A DNA stretch of 64,000 nt from Setophaga petechia (GCA_024362935.1 JANCRA010000003.1:2291501-2355500); one strand, 5' to 3'. Shown: positions 1 to 11,100, numbered from the stretch's first letter. Made by a program: numbers and translations. The notes: generated from the letters alone by a model not told the origin.

Positions 1-907
1 TCTTTACTTCTTAGTCATACCCCTTCAGCACCTATGTAATGAAACTAAATTTAAACTTTGATTATCCTGTCAAATAAAAAAAAGGTATGTGTGGCAAAAA
101 TCCAGCTCCAGACCAGAATTATCCTGTAAATCCTTGACTCTCCAGAGTCCTTTATACTGCAGAAAACTTATTTTGCAAAATACTGAATAATGTTTAGATT
201 TTAAATATCTCCCTGCCTTGGTTATTTGACTCGGAGATGTTGCTTTTAGCTTAATTTAACTGTTTAATTGACACCAAAAAATCGTCTGCTGAGCTGTGTC
301 CCAGCTAACAGCTTGTTAGAAGAGGCAACTGACTGAACACATTTATGTGAATGAACATAGCAAAGCATAAGTTGTGTGTGATTGTACAAAGTAGATGACT
401 ACATATTGAAAGAAAAGGACTGGCAAGACAAAAGGGAAAAAAGGGAGTTTACAGAATATAAATCTTATCCTTTCATCCAAACTAATCTCCCTCACATCTG
501 GAAATTTCAATCTTTTTCAAATTTCAGCGTCTCTTGCCTGGATGTTAATAATCATAAACCCCTTAAGAGCATCATAAGACTCTGGATGACTCAGGATGAA
601 GTATTCTTACGCATCGCCAGTCTCTCATGTAATTTCGGCTGTGATTGCTAAGCTAATTCTTAGGTTAAACACCCGGCAATTGTGGGCAGGCCCATTACAA
701 TTGGCTGGCTAAGAGCAGTTTTTACAACACGCTAATGACTGGGGGATTGATCCTGCGACGCCGAGGTCAGGGGCAGCTTTGTCACCGGGCTCCCTGCACG
801 GACCGAGAGGAAACAAAAGCAGCAACTTCTCTCACATTTTGTAAAGAGAAAAGAGTCTAATAAACAGAATAAGCTAAAGCCTGGCTTCTTAAAAATGGGT
901 TAGAAAC
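1..907. other. Upstream intergenic DNA
   Basis: AT-rich unique sequence. An 89-codon open frame at 382-651 has no recognisable family or splice context and is not called. A short GC-richer stretch at 745-810 has several CpGs. Nothing else is supported. Confidence 0.6.
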
Positions 908-1352
908 TGTTGTAAAATAGTTGATAGATCGTTAAGCATGTACTGCTAGTTTGGTAGTTATACTATAAAAGGGGTTAAAAGGAGAGTTGTAAGAAATAGG
1001 TACTCAAGGTACCATAACACACCTAAGGAAAGTGCACCAGGAGCCAGCCTGGACAGAACTGCGATGGGCCGATCAACCGCCTTAAACCTTCATGCAAATG
1101 AAGGATCCAAAAAGAAACCAATCCAAAGGGACAAAAACCAGGATTAAAAGGGGCTTCTGACCCACTGGGTGCGCGCTGCTCCTTCGGGGACATCGCTACA
1201 TCGCTGCTGAGCAGCCCCAGCGCCGGCGCTGCAGCATCCTCGACGGGAGCGCTCCTGCTCGGCCCGCGGGCCCCCTTGCTTTAGCCCTTTCTTTTTCTTA
1301 TGAAAAAGGCTGAAATCACTTTAGTACTGGGAGCTTGCTCTTGTTTTTATCA
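908..1352 (+). mobile_element. Probable solo or truncated LTR of an endogenous retrovirus (ERVL-like)
   Basis: The block starts TGTTGTAAAATAG and ends near TTTTTATCA. It is AT-rich at first, then CpG-rich (about 1160-1275), followed by TTTCTTTTTCTTATGAAAAAGGCTGAAATCAC, which resembles a degraded polyadenylation signal and R/U5 end. This layout is typical of passerine LTRs. No matching target duplication was found at the chosen ends, so the borders are approximate and the class is a guess. Confidence 0.5.
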
Positions 1353-3734
1353 TGGCTGATAAAATATTCTGGGTGTTCTCCACTTCGCAGCTTATCTTGT
1401 AGCAAAAGGTCTTGTTAAGAGAATCAGACTTTGAGAAATGGAATACCAAGACACAGGCATTTCTTGGTGCCCAGTGATGAGGATTAAATGAAGTGCACCC
1501 TCCATGCTGGCAGGAACTGTGGAAGGTATCCCTGCTGGAGTCCTGGTGTGTTCTAATCTGCCCCAGCCTTTTAAACACTTCAAATCAACTTATGCTCTCT
1601 CCTAATGTGGCTTTAAGCTGATTGATGGTTTCTGTGCCGCGGAGAAGCACAGATGGTCCCAAAGAGCCCATATGCATTGAACTGCTGAGAAATTGGTGGA
1701 GAGCTCAGGGACAGGGGCCAAAATGCTTTGGCATAGCCAGGCAAGCCACGCCAGCACTTCTTCAGACATCAAACAGGGTTATTTTGTCCCTTTTTCCATA
1801 TCAAGTTCAGGACACACAGGCTTTCTAGCAAGGCTTTTCCATTTCAACTACCAAGGCAGCAGAGATTCTAAAGGAAGGGGGAAAAAAATCACTGTTCAAA
1901 TGTTTTTTCTTCTTTCCCCTCATTTTTCATTTTCTTTAAAAGTCCTGGAGACTATATTGACATTCCTTTTTAATTTCCCCATACCACAGGAAAAGGAAAT
2001 TGTCCTAGCCACTGGGTCTTCAGTGACATTTTGCTACAGATGGAAGGAACCACGTGAAATGCAGGTGCTTTGCAGATGAGCTCTGAAAACCTTGATGAAC
2101 TGCATTTCTCTGTCTGAGCTGCCTGGATTTTTGTCATCTTTGGGCTTTTGAAGAAATTGAGAGATGCCATGCTTTTCCCATATTTCATATACAAAAAAGA
2201 GAAAATAGAAGGGATGATCCTTCCCCAATATTTTAGAATATTATTAATATTTGCATACACTTATTTATATTCATGGCAAATATATTACCTTTTTATCTTT
2301 TATTAATTTATAATATATAATTTATATGATTGCATTTCACATGCTTTATTTTGTACTATGTTTATATTTATTATGCTTTATATTGTTATTGTGCTTATTT
2401 TTACAAGCTTTGTATTTTTATTATGCTTCTATATTAAATATATTTTATATTTATTTTCATCACAAAAGGATTTTTCTTCTGTTGATATATTGGTCTTTAC
2501 TGTACTTTGCTTTTGCTGATGTTTTTGAATTATAGGTTACTTCCATCAGCAAATTCTCCCTGGAAAAATAAAACTCATGACTGAGCATCATTTGCTTTCT
2601 CTTACAGCTAAAATAAGAAAACCACATTGTGATGCCCTAATGATTTTGTACCTAATTTTGTAGTTTGAAAATTACCAGCATTTGGTTTTTAAATAAGGTC
2701 ATAACTGTTGTTTTTAAAAGCAATCAGCAGAGCATGGATCTGGTCTCAGAGGCAACAAAGTATGGCAGGTTGGGAAGCACTTTTCAAAAGTCCAGCAGAA
2801 AGGGAATTAAATCAAAAATGTTGCATTTCAGGAATGCAGTATGTTTATATGTGATGACCAAAATCTTTGTGAGATCCTTCAGATAAATTCAGGTTGAATG
2901 CAGGATCCACCCTAGGTGTGTGCTTTTGATGATTTAAACATCATGTGATTATTAATCATCAGCACAGTGCCAGCATTTTGTGGAGTTCCCAAAGGCACAG
3001 CTGCCTGAGCAGATCCCTACAGGTGCCATCACACCAGGTGCTGCAGGAATAGCACCAGGAAGATGGAAAGCCTGCAGGGTAATCATCCATGTGGCTTTAG
3101 GATCCCAAAAACAGGTGCAGCCCCCTGGAGAAGGGATGGGCATCAGCACTTCCCAAGCCAAACATGAAGTTATGGTAACATCCCACTGTCACAGGTCCCA
3201 CATATCATTAATATGAAGATTTCTGTAGATAACCTCTAAGCATCTCTAAGATCTAAGGTAATTAATTCATTTTAGCTATCTAAAAATTAAGGATCTAGTG
3301 TAAGTAGTCATCTCAGCTTCTTGTGAACTCACAGAAACTACAGAAGAGAAAAAAGTCACCTTCAAAGGACTCACCCAACCTGCTCCAGGCACTGGCAAAA
3401 ACATGACAGTAATGATCACCTGTCTCCTTCCACCAAACCAAAGCAACCCAGACAACAGCTTGATTATACATCTAATATTTAGATGAGTATTACCAGGTGA
3501 TACAAATCCTTTTCCAAACAAAACCCCACAGTTTACCAACTTTTTAGGCTGCTGAGTAGGTTGAAATGTATTATTTCCCACCTACATGAGATCCTCATGG
3601 CAGACCATAAAAGAGAGGAGGAACAGGGACAGTAAGGGAAGCTGAAATGAAGGTTTCAGATGAGAGAAGTTCAGTTTTTTTCTCTGAGAAATCAAGAAAT
3701 CTAAATGGTGCAATACAACAGTACACTGTTACAA
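1353..3734. other. Upstream intergenic DNA with an extremely AT-rich patch
   Basis: I see no gene. Positions 2250-2530 are rich in TTTAT and TTATAT motifs and are almost devoid of G and C. The open frames here are short and without homology. Confidence 0.55.
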
Positions 3735-4475
3735 CAGTGATCCTCCACCTCTACTCTGCCCTAGTGAAGCCACATGTGGAGACCTCAAATCCATGCAAAA
3801 TAAACCATTCTTGTCTTTTGTGACTCTCCTGAGCATCTTTGGGTTGATACCTGTGCTACCATCCTTTTCTGCCTGATCCTGGGCAAAGCAGGAAACTTTT
3901 TTAGGTGCTGGTATTAGGTAGAGCAGTCTTGGAGCTTCTTTTTCTTAGTTTTGGGTAGCAGAAAGGAACTCCTGGAATATTCAGTTCTGGTCTCCTGAGT
4001 TCAAGAAAGACAAAGAGCTACTGGAGAGGATCCAGCAGAGGCCACAGAGATGATCAAGAGTCTGGAGCATCCCTCTAATGAGGAGAGATGAGGGAGCTGG
4101 GCCCGTTTAGTCCAGAGAAGACTGGGAGGGCATCTCATCAATGCATGCAAACATCTCAAAGGTGGATGCCATGAGGATGGTACCAGATTCTTTTTGGTGG
4201 TGCCCAGAGACAGGATGAGGAGAAAAGACCATGAAGTAAAACACAGCAAGGGTCACCACCACAGGAGGAAGAACTTCTCACGTTGACAGTGGCAGAGCAC
4301 TGGAACAAGCTGCCCAGGAAGGTTGTGGAGTCTCCCTCTCTGGAGACATTCCAGCCCACCTGGATGTGCTCCTGTGTCACTGCTCCAGGTGACCCTGCCT
4401 TGGCAGGGGGTTGGACTGGGTGATCCCCAGAGGTTCTTTCCAACCTGGCTGTTCCATGATCCTGTGATATTGGTA
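3735..4475 (+). mobile_element. CR1 LINE fragment, interrupted
   Basis: The plus-strand CR1 3' region is recognisable by CAGAGCACTGGAACAAGCTG, GGTTGTGGAGTCTCCCTCTC, GGTTGGACTGGGTGATCCCC and the terminal CATGATCCTGTGAT. The part at 3735-3795 matches the CR1 segment just upstream. About 180 bases of unrelated sequence (roughly 3796-3975) separate the two, so something inserted or was rearranged. Both pieces are non-coding relics. Confidence 0.85.
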
Positions 4476-6164
4476 TTAAAAGTCCCTTATTTGAAGCAAA
4501 CACAGACAAAACTCTGATACTTCATGATGTACCTTACAATAAAAGAAGTTTAATCCCTGGTATTATGCCAGGAAGAGTTAAAAGGGCTGTTGGGCAATCC
4601 AGCATGCAGAGATTACAGCAGGCTCACACAGAATATGGCCCCTGTGATGGAAGCTGAATCCAAAGTGCAGTTCCATTCCATGTGACCCCAGCAGCAACTG
4701 TGGCCCCATTTTCTCTTTTATGGGAAATGATGTCATTTGGAACAGCTTCATCGGGCCCAGTGTGGAATTTTCTAAATTGAGTTTTAATGAATAGACAGGA
4801 CAAAGTCATCCTCCTGCCTGCAATAACTGAGTGTGCATTGCTGACAAAAAGCTGCTTATTTAGATACACAGGGGTTTATATTTTTTTTTTTAGAAATACT
4901 CTTGGCAATTACCATCTATCTAAAGACTTTTAAAAAGCTGTAACAGGAAACAGAATTAAAACTGTCCAAAATAATATTTTCTAAAAATAGGCTGGGGAGC
5001 ATCGTATCATTTTAAATATGACTATAATGCTAAAAGAATTTTCTTGTTCCAAACAGTGAAATATGATCCTTCTCAATAACTCATAAAGTATTTATGATAC
5101 AGAGTTGAGTTTCACAATGGTTCTTGTTACTGTGTTGCTAATAAATGTGGTGACTACAGGTCCCAACCATCTGTATCACAACTCTGTGTACAGCTAAAGA
5201 GAACATAAATAGTTGTACACTGGGAGATGTAGTCTTATCAACTACAAATATATTTAGTAGAGGGATATTATATACACAGCTGTTTTATCCTAATTAAAAG
5301 TGATGCCTGAATTTCTTGTAAATATTTATTACCATTGTCAGTGCAACAGGCCAAGCAAATCTAGGGAGCTAAACAAAAGTTATGCTTTAAGAAAATATTG
5401 TAGTAATTTAATTCAGTCCAATTTCCCCTGAAAAATGTATAAATAGCAAATGAGAGCAGCAAACTCTCTGCTGTCATTACATCCTTGCAGCTTAAAATGA
5501 GGGCATTGCCAAAAAGATACAGGGCCATGTTTTCATTCAGTTTTATTTTTAAAAAAAAGCACTCAAAACACGATGGAGGTAACATAGAATCTGAATTAAA
5601 TCCATGATTGTATATCATTTGAAGTGCTAGGAGAGCTTTATTAAAGTGGAAAAGAGGGGTGAAAAAATAAATTTATTTTTTAAATGGGGAAGGTAAAGAA
5701 ATGTGTCACATGCCTGCAAGAGCAATTCTGTGTAATCTTGGGAAGGGAAGGGAAGGATTAGGACTTGCATTTAAATGTCTCTAAAGGTCTGTTTCCACCA
5801 ACAAATTTTACTGCATTTAACTATAAAGGCCTGGAATTTCTAAACTAAAGGCCCTTAATAGTTACCAGAACATTGAGCAGGACTGAGCAGGGCTCAGTAT
5901 CATGATAAGGATCACGATTAGGCTGAATACAGGGAGATTGCTGTCCAGCCACAGGCAGCAACTGGAAATGGAGATTCTGCAATTGTACCAAAACATGGTC
6001 AGTTCATCTGTCACAGGAAAGCCATAGAGCAATGAGGTTTGGTTGTATTTTTCACAGCTCTTCTATCAGTCTTGGGAGGGTTTTGCTGTAAACTGCCCTG
6101 AGTCACTGATGAACTGCACTAATGGTTGTCAGCGGGAACATAACCTGCAATTGGAGGCCTCTCC
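4476..6164. other. Upstream intergenic DNA
   Basis: AT-rich unique sequence without a supported gene. A small GGGAA run lies near 5740. No repeat family is recognised. Confidence 0.55.
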
Positions 6165-6420
6165 AAACATTCAGTTTAGGGAATGCTTCGATTTTGAAAG
6201 GACCTTAAAGACAATCCAGTTCCAACCCTTGCCATGGGCAGGGACACCTTCCACTAGGCCAGTTTGCTTCAAGCCCCGTCCAGTCTGGTCTGGGACACTG
6301 CCAGGGATGGGGCAGCCACAGCTTCTGTGGGCAACCTGTGCCATGGCCTCACCACCCTCGCAGTAAAGAATTTCTTCATAATTTCCAATCTAAAACTACC
6401 CTCAGTTTAAAGCCTTTAAC
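6165..6420 (-). mobile_element. CR1 LINE fragment, minus strand
   Basis: Read on the plus strand it shows the reverse complement of the CR1 3' region: AAAGGACCTTAAAGACAATC, CCATGGGCAGGGACACCTTC and GATGGGGCAGCCACAGCTTC. The 3' end is on the left, and the copy is 5' truncated. Confidence 0.85.
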
Positions 6421-6999
6421 ATATAGGTTTGCTGCCATTACCGTTGAAGATGGAAATTATCTAGACAACCTTGCCAGGCACCCACTTGAACCTTTCCCAG
6501 TCCTCAGCATCTCTGCCTCTGCATTCAATTCCTTCTTCACATCCTCAGAGCTACCGTGCATTCCTGATCCTCCCCTTGAAGCACTGCTGGCACCCACTCC
6601 ACCTCAGAAATCCCCAGCCACAAGGTTTAACCTCGGCTTGCTGGAATCAGCCATTCCTCCCAGAATCACCCCCCTCTCATCGCAGCCTCCTTGGGCGTCC
6701 TCCTCCCCTCCTTGAGACAAAAGAGAGATTTGTCTAAAAGCTTCTCCTCTCAATGTGCTCCCCGCAGGCTGATGGGGGAGTCGCTCCATGAACACACTCC
6801 CATGTCTTTTGTCCACAGGCCAGCCTTCATCAAAGGGGGCTGAAACCCGTGGGATTATTAAACCCATTATGCGTTCATTACTGGTAATCCGCTGCTGATT
6901 CTGCCAGCGGTTGTGCTTCCAACGGGAAATCCTGCGGGGCTCCGGCTCAGGCGAGCGTGAGTCCCTCAGGAGCAGAGAACAGAGTGACAGGCTGTGCCA

Positions 7000-7183
7000 G
7001 GCTGGACATCAGGAGGGATTTCTTCACATAAAGGGTGATTAGACATTGGAACGGCTGCCCAGGGAGGTGGTGGAATCGATAGTGAACGACTGGACACGGC
7101 ACTCAGCGCCATGGTCTGGTTGACACGGTGGTGTTGGGCTCGATGATCCCAGAGATCCTTTCCAACCCAAATGATTCTGTGAT
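7000..7183 (+). mobile_element. CR1 LINE fragment 250 bp upstream of the PPM1A CpG island
   Basis: AGGCTGGACATCAGGAGGGA, GGCTGCCCAGGGAGGTGGTG and the terminal CCAAATGATTCTGTGAT are standard CR1 3' motifs. The copy is relatively CpG-rich and well preserved. It abuts the hexamer repeat upstream of the promoter. Confidence 0.85.
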
Positions 7184-7274
7184 CCAGGGAGACGAGGCTG
7201 ATCCCGCCTCGGAGCGCCTCGGGACTCACTGTGCGCTCCATCGTCCTCAGGTGGGCTGCGCTGCTGCCACAACT

Positions 7275-7395
7275 GCACCGGGACCGGGATGCGGATGGAA
7301 TCGGAACAGGACCGGGATGGGGATGTGGATCGGGATGTGGATCGAGATTTGGATCGAGACTGGGACCGCGATTTGGCTCGGGATGGGGAACACCC
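7275..7395. repeat. Degenerate hexamer repeat (GGATCG/GGGATG type)
   Basis: About 20 imperfect six-base units of the form GGGATG, GGATCG, GGACCG run up to the CpG island. Plus-strand reading gives Asp-Arg dipeptides; the minus strand gives Ser-Arg dipeptides. It looks like a local short tandem expansion that has since diverged. Confidence 0.7.
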
Positions 7396-7446
7396 TCCCC
7401 GGCTCTCGCGCCACCCTCTCCCCCTCAGGGGCAGGGGCGGGGCCGA

Positions 7447-7454
7447 TGACGTCA
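7447..7454 (+). promoter_or_regulatory. Full cAMP response element TGACGTCA
   Basis: A perfect palindromic CRE (CREB/ATF site) sits directly after a GC box (GGGGCGGGGCC) and before CCGCCCCGCG, within the CpG island. The site is visible in sequence. That CREB/ATF factors bind it and regulate PPM1A is inference. Confidence 0.7.
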
Positions 7455-7555
7455 CCGCCCCGCGCGGCGCGGCGCGGGACCCGGGGCGGAGGGTGATGTA
7501 ATACCCGTAACGGCCCTGCTCCGTCCGACATCCGGGTACCCTGCTGGGGTGCTGC

Positions 7556-7675
7556 TTTTTTTTTTTTTCCGCCTTATTTTTTTTTTTTTTTTTAATTCTC
7601 TCTTTTTCTGGAAAGCTCAATTTTCCTCTTTTTTGGGTGTTCTAATTATTTGATTTTTTCTTTTTTTTTTTTTTT
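7556..7675. repeat. Three poly(T) tracts inside the CpG island
   Basis: Uninterrupted T runs of 13 (7556-7568), 17 (7577-7593) and 15 (7661-7675) bases separate the CRE/GC-box segment from exon 1. Such poly(dA:dT) tracts tend to exclude nucleosomes. They may also be a degraded A tail of an inserted retrocopy. Confidence 0.7.
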
Positions 7676-7699
7676 AACGGGGGGAGGGGAGGCTGCGAG

Positions 7700-8115
7700 G
7701 AGGGAAAGGGCGCGGGGGCGCGCGCGCGCGCTCCCGCCTCCCCTCCCCTGCGGCGTGCGCGCCTGCGCAGAGGGGCGGCGGCGGCGGCAGCGCAGTGCGA
7801 GTGTGTCCGTGTGTCCGCCCGTCCGTCCGTCCGTCCGTGGCCGGCGCTCCGCGCAGCGCTGCGCGGGTGGGCGCGGAGCAGCTCCGGCGGGGGACGGGGA
7901 CGGGGGGGGGGGGGCCGGCGGCGGCGGGGGCGAGATGAGCGCTGGGCTCCCCCTGGGCACAGAGCCGCCCTGTGAATGAGCTGAGGCGAGGCCGCCAGCC
8001 GGGTGCCCCCCTCCTTCTCCTCCTCCTCGTCCCCCCCTCCTTCCCCTTCTCCCCCGCGCACCGCCGGGAGCGCGGCCCTGCCCGCACAGCCGGCGCCGAC
8101 GCCGCGGCCGGGGGG
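7700..8115 (+). other. PPM1A: PPM1A non-coding exon 1 (start approximate)
   Basis: This GC-rich 5'UTR exon ends at a consensus donor GTAAGT (8116-8121) after a CCGGGGG run. It would splice to exon 2 at 22010. It contains a CCGT tetramer run (about 7817-7840), a run of 14 or so G near 7900-7915, and two tiny upstream ORFs. The 5' boundary is a guess from composition. An alternative donor GTGAGT at 8433 would lengthen the exon by 317 nt and add further upstream ATGs at 8297 and 8301. Confidence 0.65.
7935..7979 (+). promoter_or_regulatory. Upstream ORF, 14 codons, in PPM1A exon 1
   Basis: ATG at 7935 in GCGAGATGA opens MSAGLPLGTEPPCE and stops at TGA 7977-7979. A second start, ATG 7975-7977, overlaps that stop as ATGA and reads M-S-stop (TGA 7981-7983). 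If exon 1 is transcribed from upstream of 7930, both precede the main start. Such short uORFs can lower translation of the main ORF; that effect is inferred. Confidence 0.5.
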
Positions 8116-11100
8116 GTAAGTGGCGCTGCGCAGTGCGGGGCCGGGGCGGGGTGAGGGGGCGGCGGGGCCGGGGCGCTGCGGGGCCCCGGGGCCTGTAAAC
8201 AACCGGGGGCGGCGGAGCGCGGAGAGCGCGGGAGCTCGGCGCCATCCCCGGCGGCACAGCTGGGAGCGGGTCGGGCGGCCACAGGGAGGGAAGGAGATGG
8301 ATGGGGAAGGGGACGGGGGGAGCGATCCGGCTGGGATGCCGCTGCCGGGAGCCCCCTGCGCAGCCCCTGCATTGCAGGCGCCCGCTGAGGGTGGGGGTGT
8401 CCCCGGAGCCCCCCGGGCACGGCGGGAGGAGGGTGAGTAGCGGGGTCTGGGCCTGGCTCAGGTAGGAGCAGCAGCTTTCCCTTTCTCCCTGCCCCCTCCT
8501 TTCCTCGCTCAGAGTTCATTTAATAAAGGCTATAAACAGCCTCCTCTCCCATCGCCACCCTGACGCTCGGGGCACGGCACTGACTGGTGGGGGGGGGGGA
8601 GAAAAAATAAAAGAAAAAACAACACCACGCATCTATTTATAAGGCACCCCACCCTGGCGAGGGTCGGAGCATCAAGCGCTCCCCAAATAGTGACATTGTG
8701 AGGCAGCAGGCGGCTTTCCCTCGCCAACGCCTTTCGGGCGTTTAAAGTTTGTGAGAGGTTTCGGTGCCTTTGAAAACAATGTCGTGAGCAAAGGTTGCGC
8801 TGACGATCTGTGATCTGTCACGGCGTGCGTGGTAAAAGTCCGTGGAAGAAAATGCTGGCCTCGGTGAGAAAGTTGTGCGGCGATGTGCTGGGTAATTGGG
8901 CTTGCTTGTGAAATGCCAGAGGTTCTGAGCATAGGTTTAACCTTTTTGTTACATTAGATTGTGTTCTGGTAGCTGTGATACGACAGCTAGAGGTTGACAG
9001 TTTGAGGAGAATTGATTTTGTAGACATCTGTTCGATATGTATTTGTATTTATTTGGTACGATTAAAATATTTCTTAGTGTTGCCATGTGGATGGCAAAAT
9101 TTTGTGGGTACAGAACTAATGTTTAAGTTTACAGCAGCACTTGGGAAAAACTAAATTTTTTGGAGCTATATCTTCTGTCAAATGGAAAAGTGCTGTGCGC
9201 TGGGGTGGCCTCTGTGGTATCCTTAAAGTTTAAGGTATTTTGTCCAAAGGAAATTTTTATTTTTATTTTGTTAAGCAGAAGGCAGTTTGAGATCAGGAGA
9301 GCAGTAACTGGAGAGAAGGTAGGTGAGACGTTTTCCTTAGATTGTGATATTTAGCATCAAAGTAAGCAGAATCAATTTATGAAATAGAAGTTCCAACTCT
9401 TGGGATTCTAGGAAATGAATTTCCAAATATGAGCCGTTGTAGCACTTTCCTGAGCTGTTTCAGTGATTAGGTGGCTGAAGCAGATTTTGTGAAGTACTGG
9501 TGGAATTAAGGCTGGATTTAACTCAGGACCCTGGGTGAGTTGCCAAATTACCAAGAATTTGGTCAATTCTTTGGCAATTTCTAGCCACATTTCTTCTCTG
9601 ATAGCTTCCCATCTGTTGCTGTTCATAGTTTCTTCTGTGAATAACAGCAGAGAAAACGTGGGCCAGGGAAGTTTTGCACTGTACCTATCCAATCACAGCA
9701 GTGTTCAAAGGGAAGGTGTTTAAGGACAGCAGCTTGGATTGGTACACCAGCATTAGATGCTCCTAAAGTTTTCACTCCCTAAAGTTTCTGAGTCTCCTTT
9801 TTGCATATGAGACTGGGCTAGAAGACTTGCTGATGTATGGTGCCAGTTATTAATGTTTTCATCACAGAGATCTTTGTTAAAATCCTCGGATGAGCATGGA
9901 GAGAGTTTGTCTGTCCTGTGCTCTCCTCTGGCATAGCCATGTTTTCTCATATACAGGCAAGGCCTAGCTCTGGTTTACAGGTCTAGCCCTCTGCCTGGTG
10001 GTTGTCAGGTAAATCTCTCCCCTGGAGGTACAGTAGAAAACGATTCCTGTTTTCCAAGTATTTCCTTAACTGTCTCTAGGTATGCTTGGGATACTTTGGT
10101 TGAAAGTGAGGAGAGATGGAAATGCCAAATGACTGGTGAAGCTTGCAGGTCCAAACAAGCAGAACTCACTCAGGGCAGTTTGAATTAAAGCAGAATACTA
10201 AAAGTTGGGTTTGTTGGTTTGGTTTTCTATAAAATCAAGCTCATTGCTTCTTATCTGGAGTGCAGCTTATAGAGTGGAGTTGAGTCATTCTTGCTGAGGT
10301 AGCATTTTGAGAACTGTCGTTAAAATGCTTAGATATTTAACTCTGGCACAGTATAATTTGCAAACTTATGTAACTGGTATGTTTTTGAATGCAGCTGTCA
10401 ATAAGAGATCTCATTGCACTTTTTTTTTTAGTGGAACTAGGGAATCTAAAGCAGCTGCTTTTACAAGATGACCTAAATATAAATAATTCAAGAATAGCAT
10501 ATTTCTTACTAAAATGTTGACATTGCTACTGGCTTAATTTTCATGTGTTCAGGTCAGTTCTGATGTGCAAAGTATTACGTAATTGGCTGAGCAGAACGGC
10601 ATTGCAATTAAGTGATGGAATGATGCAGGTTGTGCTAATAAATAAACAAGTTTTAGAATGGGAAGTACTGTAAAATAACTGTTTTCATTTTGCTTCTGCA
10701 ACGCAGAGACATTTTAAGGACTTGAACAGTAGTAATGTTTGAATTCAAGACAATAGTGGTTTATCGTAGTTAAACCTGAGCCAAACTGTGTTTATTCCTC
10801 CTATGGCATGTGGACCTTTGGCATTTTTGCTCCTCTTTTCTCATAAATCATACTTGACTTTTAGTTTTTTATTAAAAAAAAATTGATGTATTGTCTGTTT
10901 CATTCTAAATGATGCAACTTGCAGTCTCATTTGTTCTTTTGGAAATTAATCTCTTTTGCTAATACTTGATTGCTGAACTCTTACTGATCCCTGTACTTAT
11001 AATCACATGATCCAAATTTCAGTTAGGAATACTAGGATAAGAAATAAACTTCTGTAACATTTACACATTCTTAACTACAGTCCTCTTCGTTGAATGAATG

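Larger units (their letters stand above)
7400..8455 (+). promoter_or_regulatory. PPM1A: CpG-island promoter of PPM1A
   Basis: Base composition changes abruptly from AT-rich to very CpG-rich. GC boxes occur (GGGGCGGGGCC near 7435), with a consensus CRE just after, and several CGG/CCG runs. No convincing TATA box precedes exon 1, as expected of a broad housekeeping promoter. The island is interrupted at 7556-7676 by three long T runs. The transcription start is not visible; the region 7700-7850 is most likely. Two good donors at 8116 and 8433 support transcription toward PPM1A. Confidence 0.85.

Noticed and set aside
382..651. 89-codon frame near the left edge
   Set aside because: No domain, codon bias or splice context; no link to the expected upstream neighbour could be shown.
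4156..4509. 117-codon minus-strand frame
   Set aside because: It is antisense to the CR1 3' end; no domain.
7128..7501. Plus-strand Asp-Arg repeat frame as a coding gene
   Set aside because: It is a direct reading of the hexamer repeat, lacks conservation signs and sits upstream of the promoter.
7646..8519. Long Pro/Arg/Ala-rich minus-strand open frames in the CpG island (186-281 codons)
   Set aside because: High GC removes stop codons by chance; the peptides are homopolymer-like, without domains, and shadow PPM1A exon 1.
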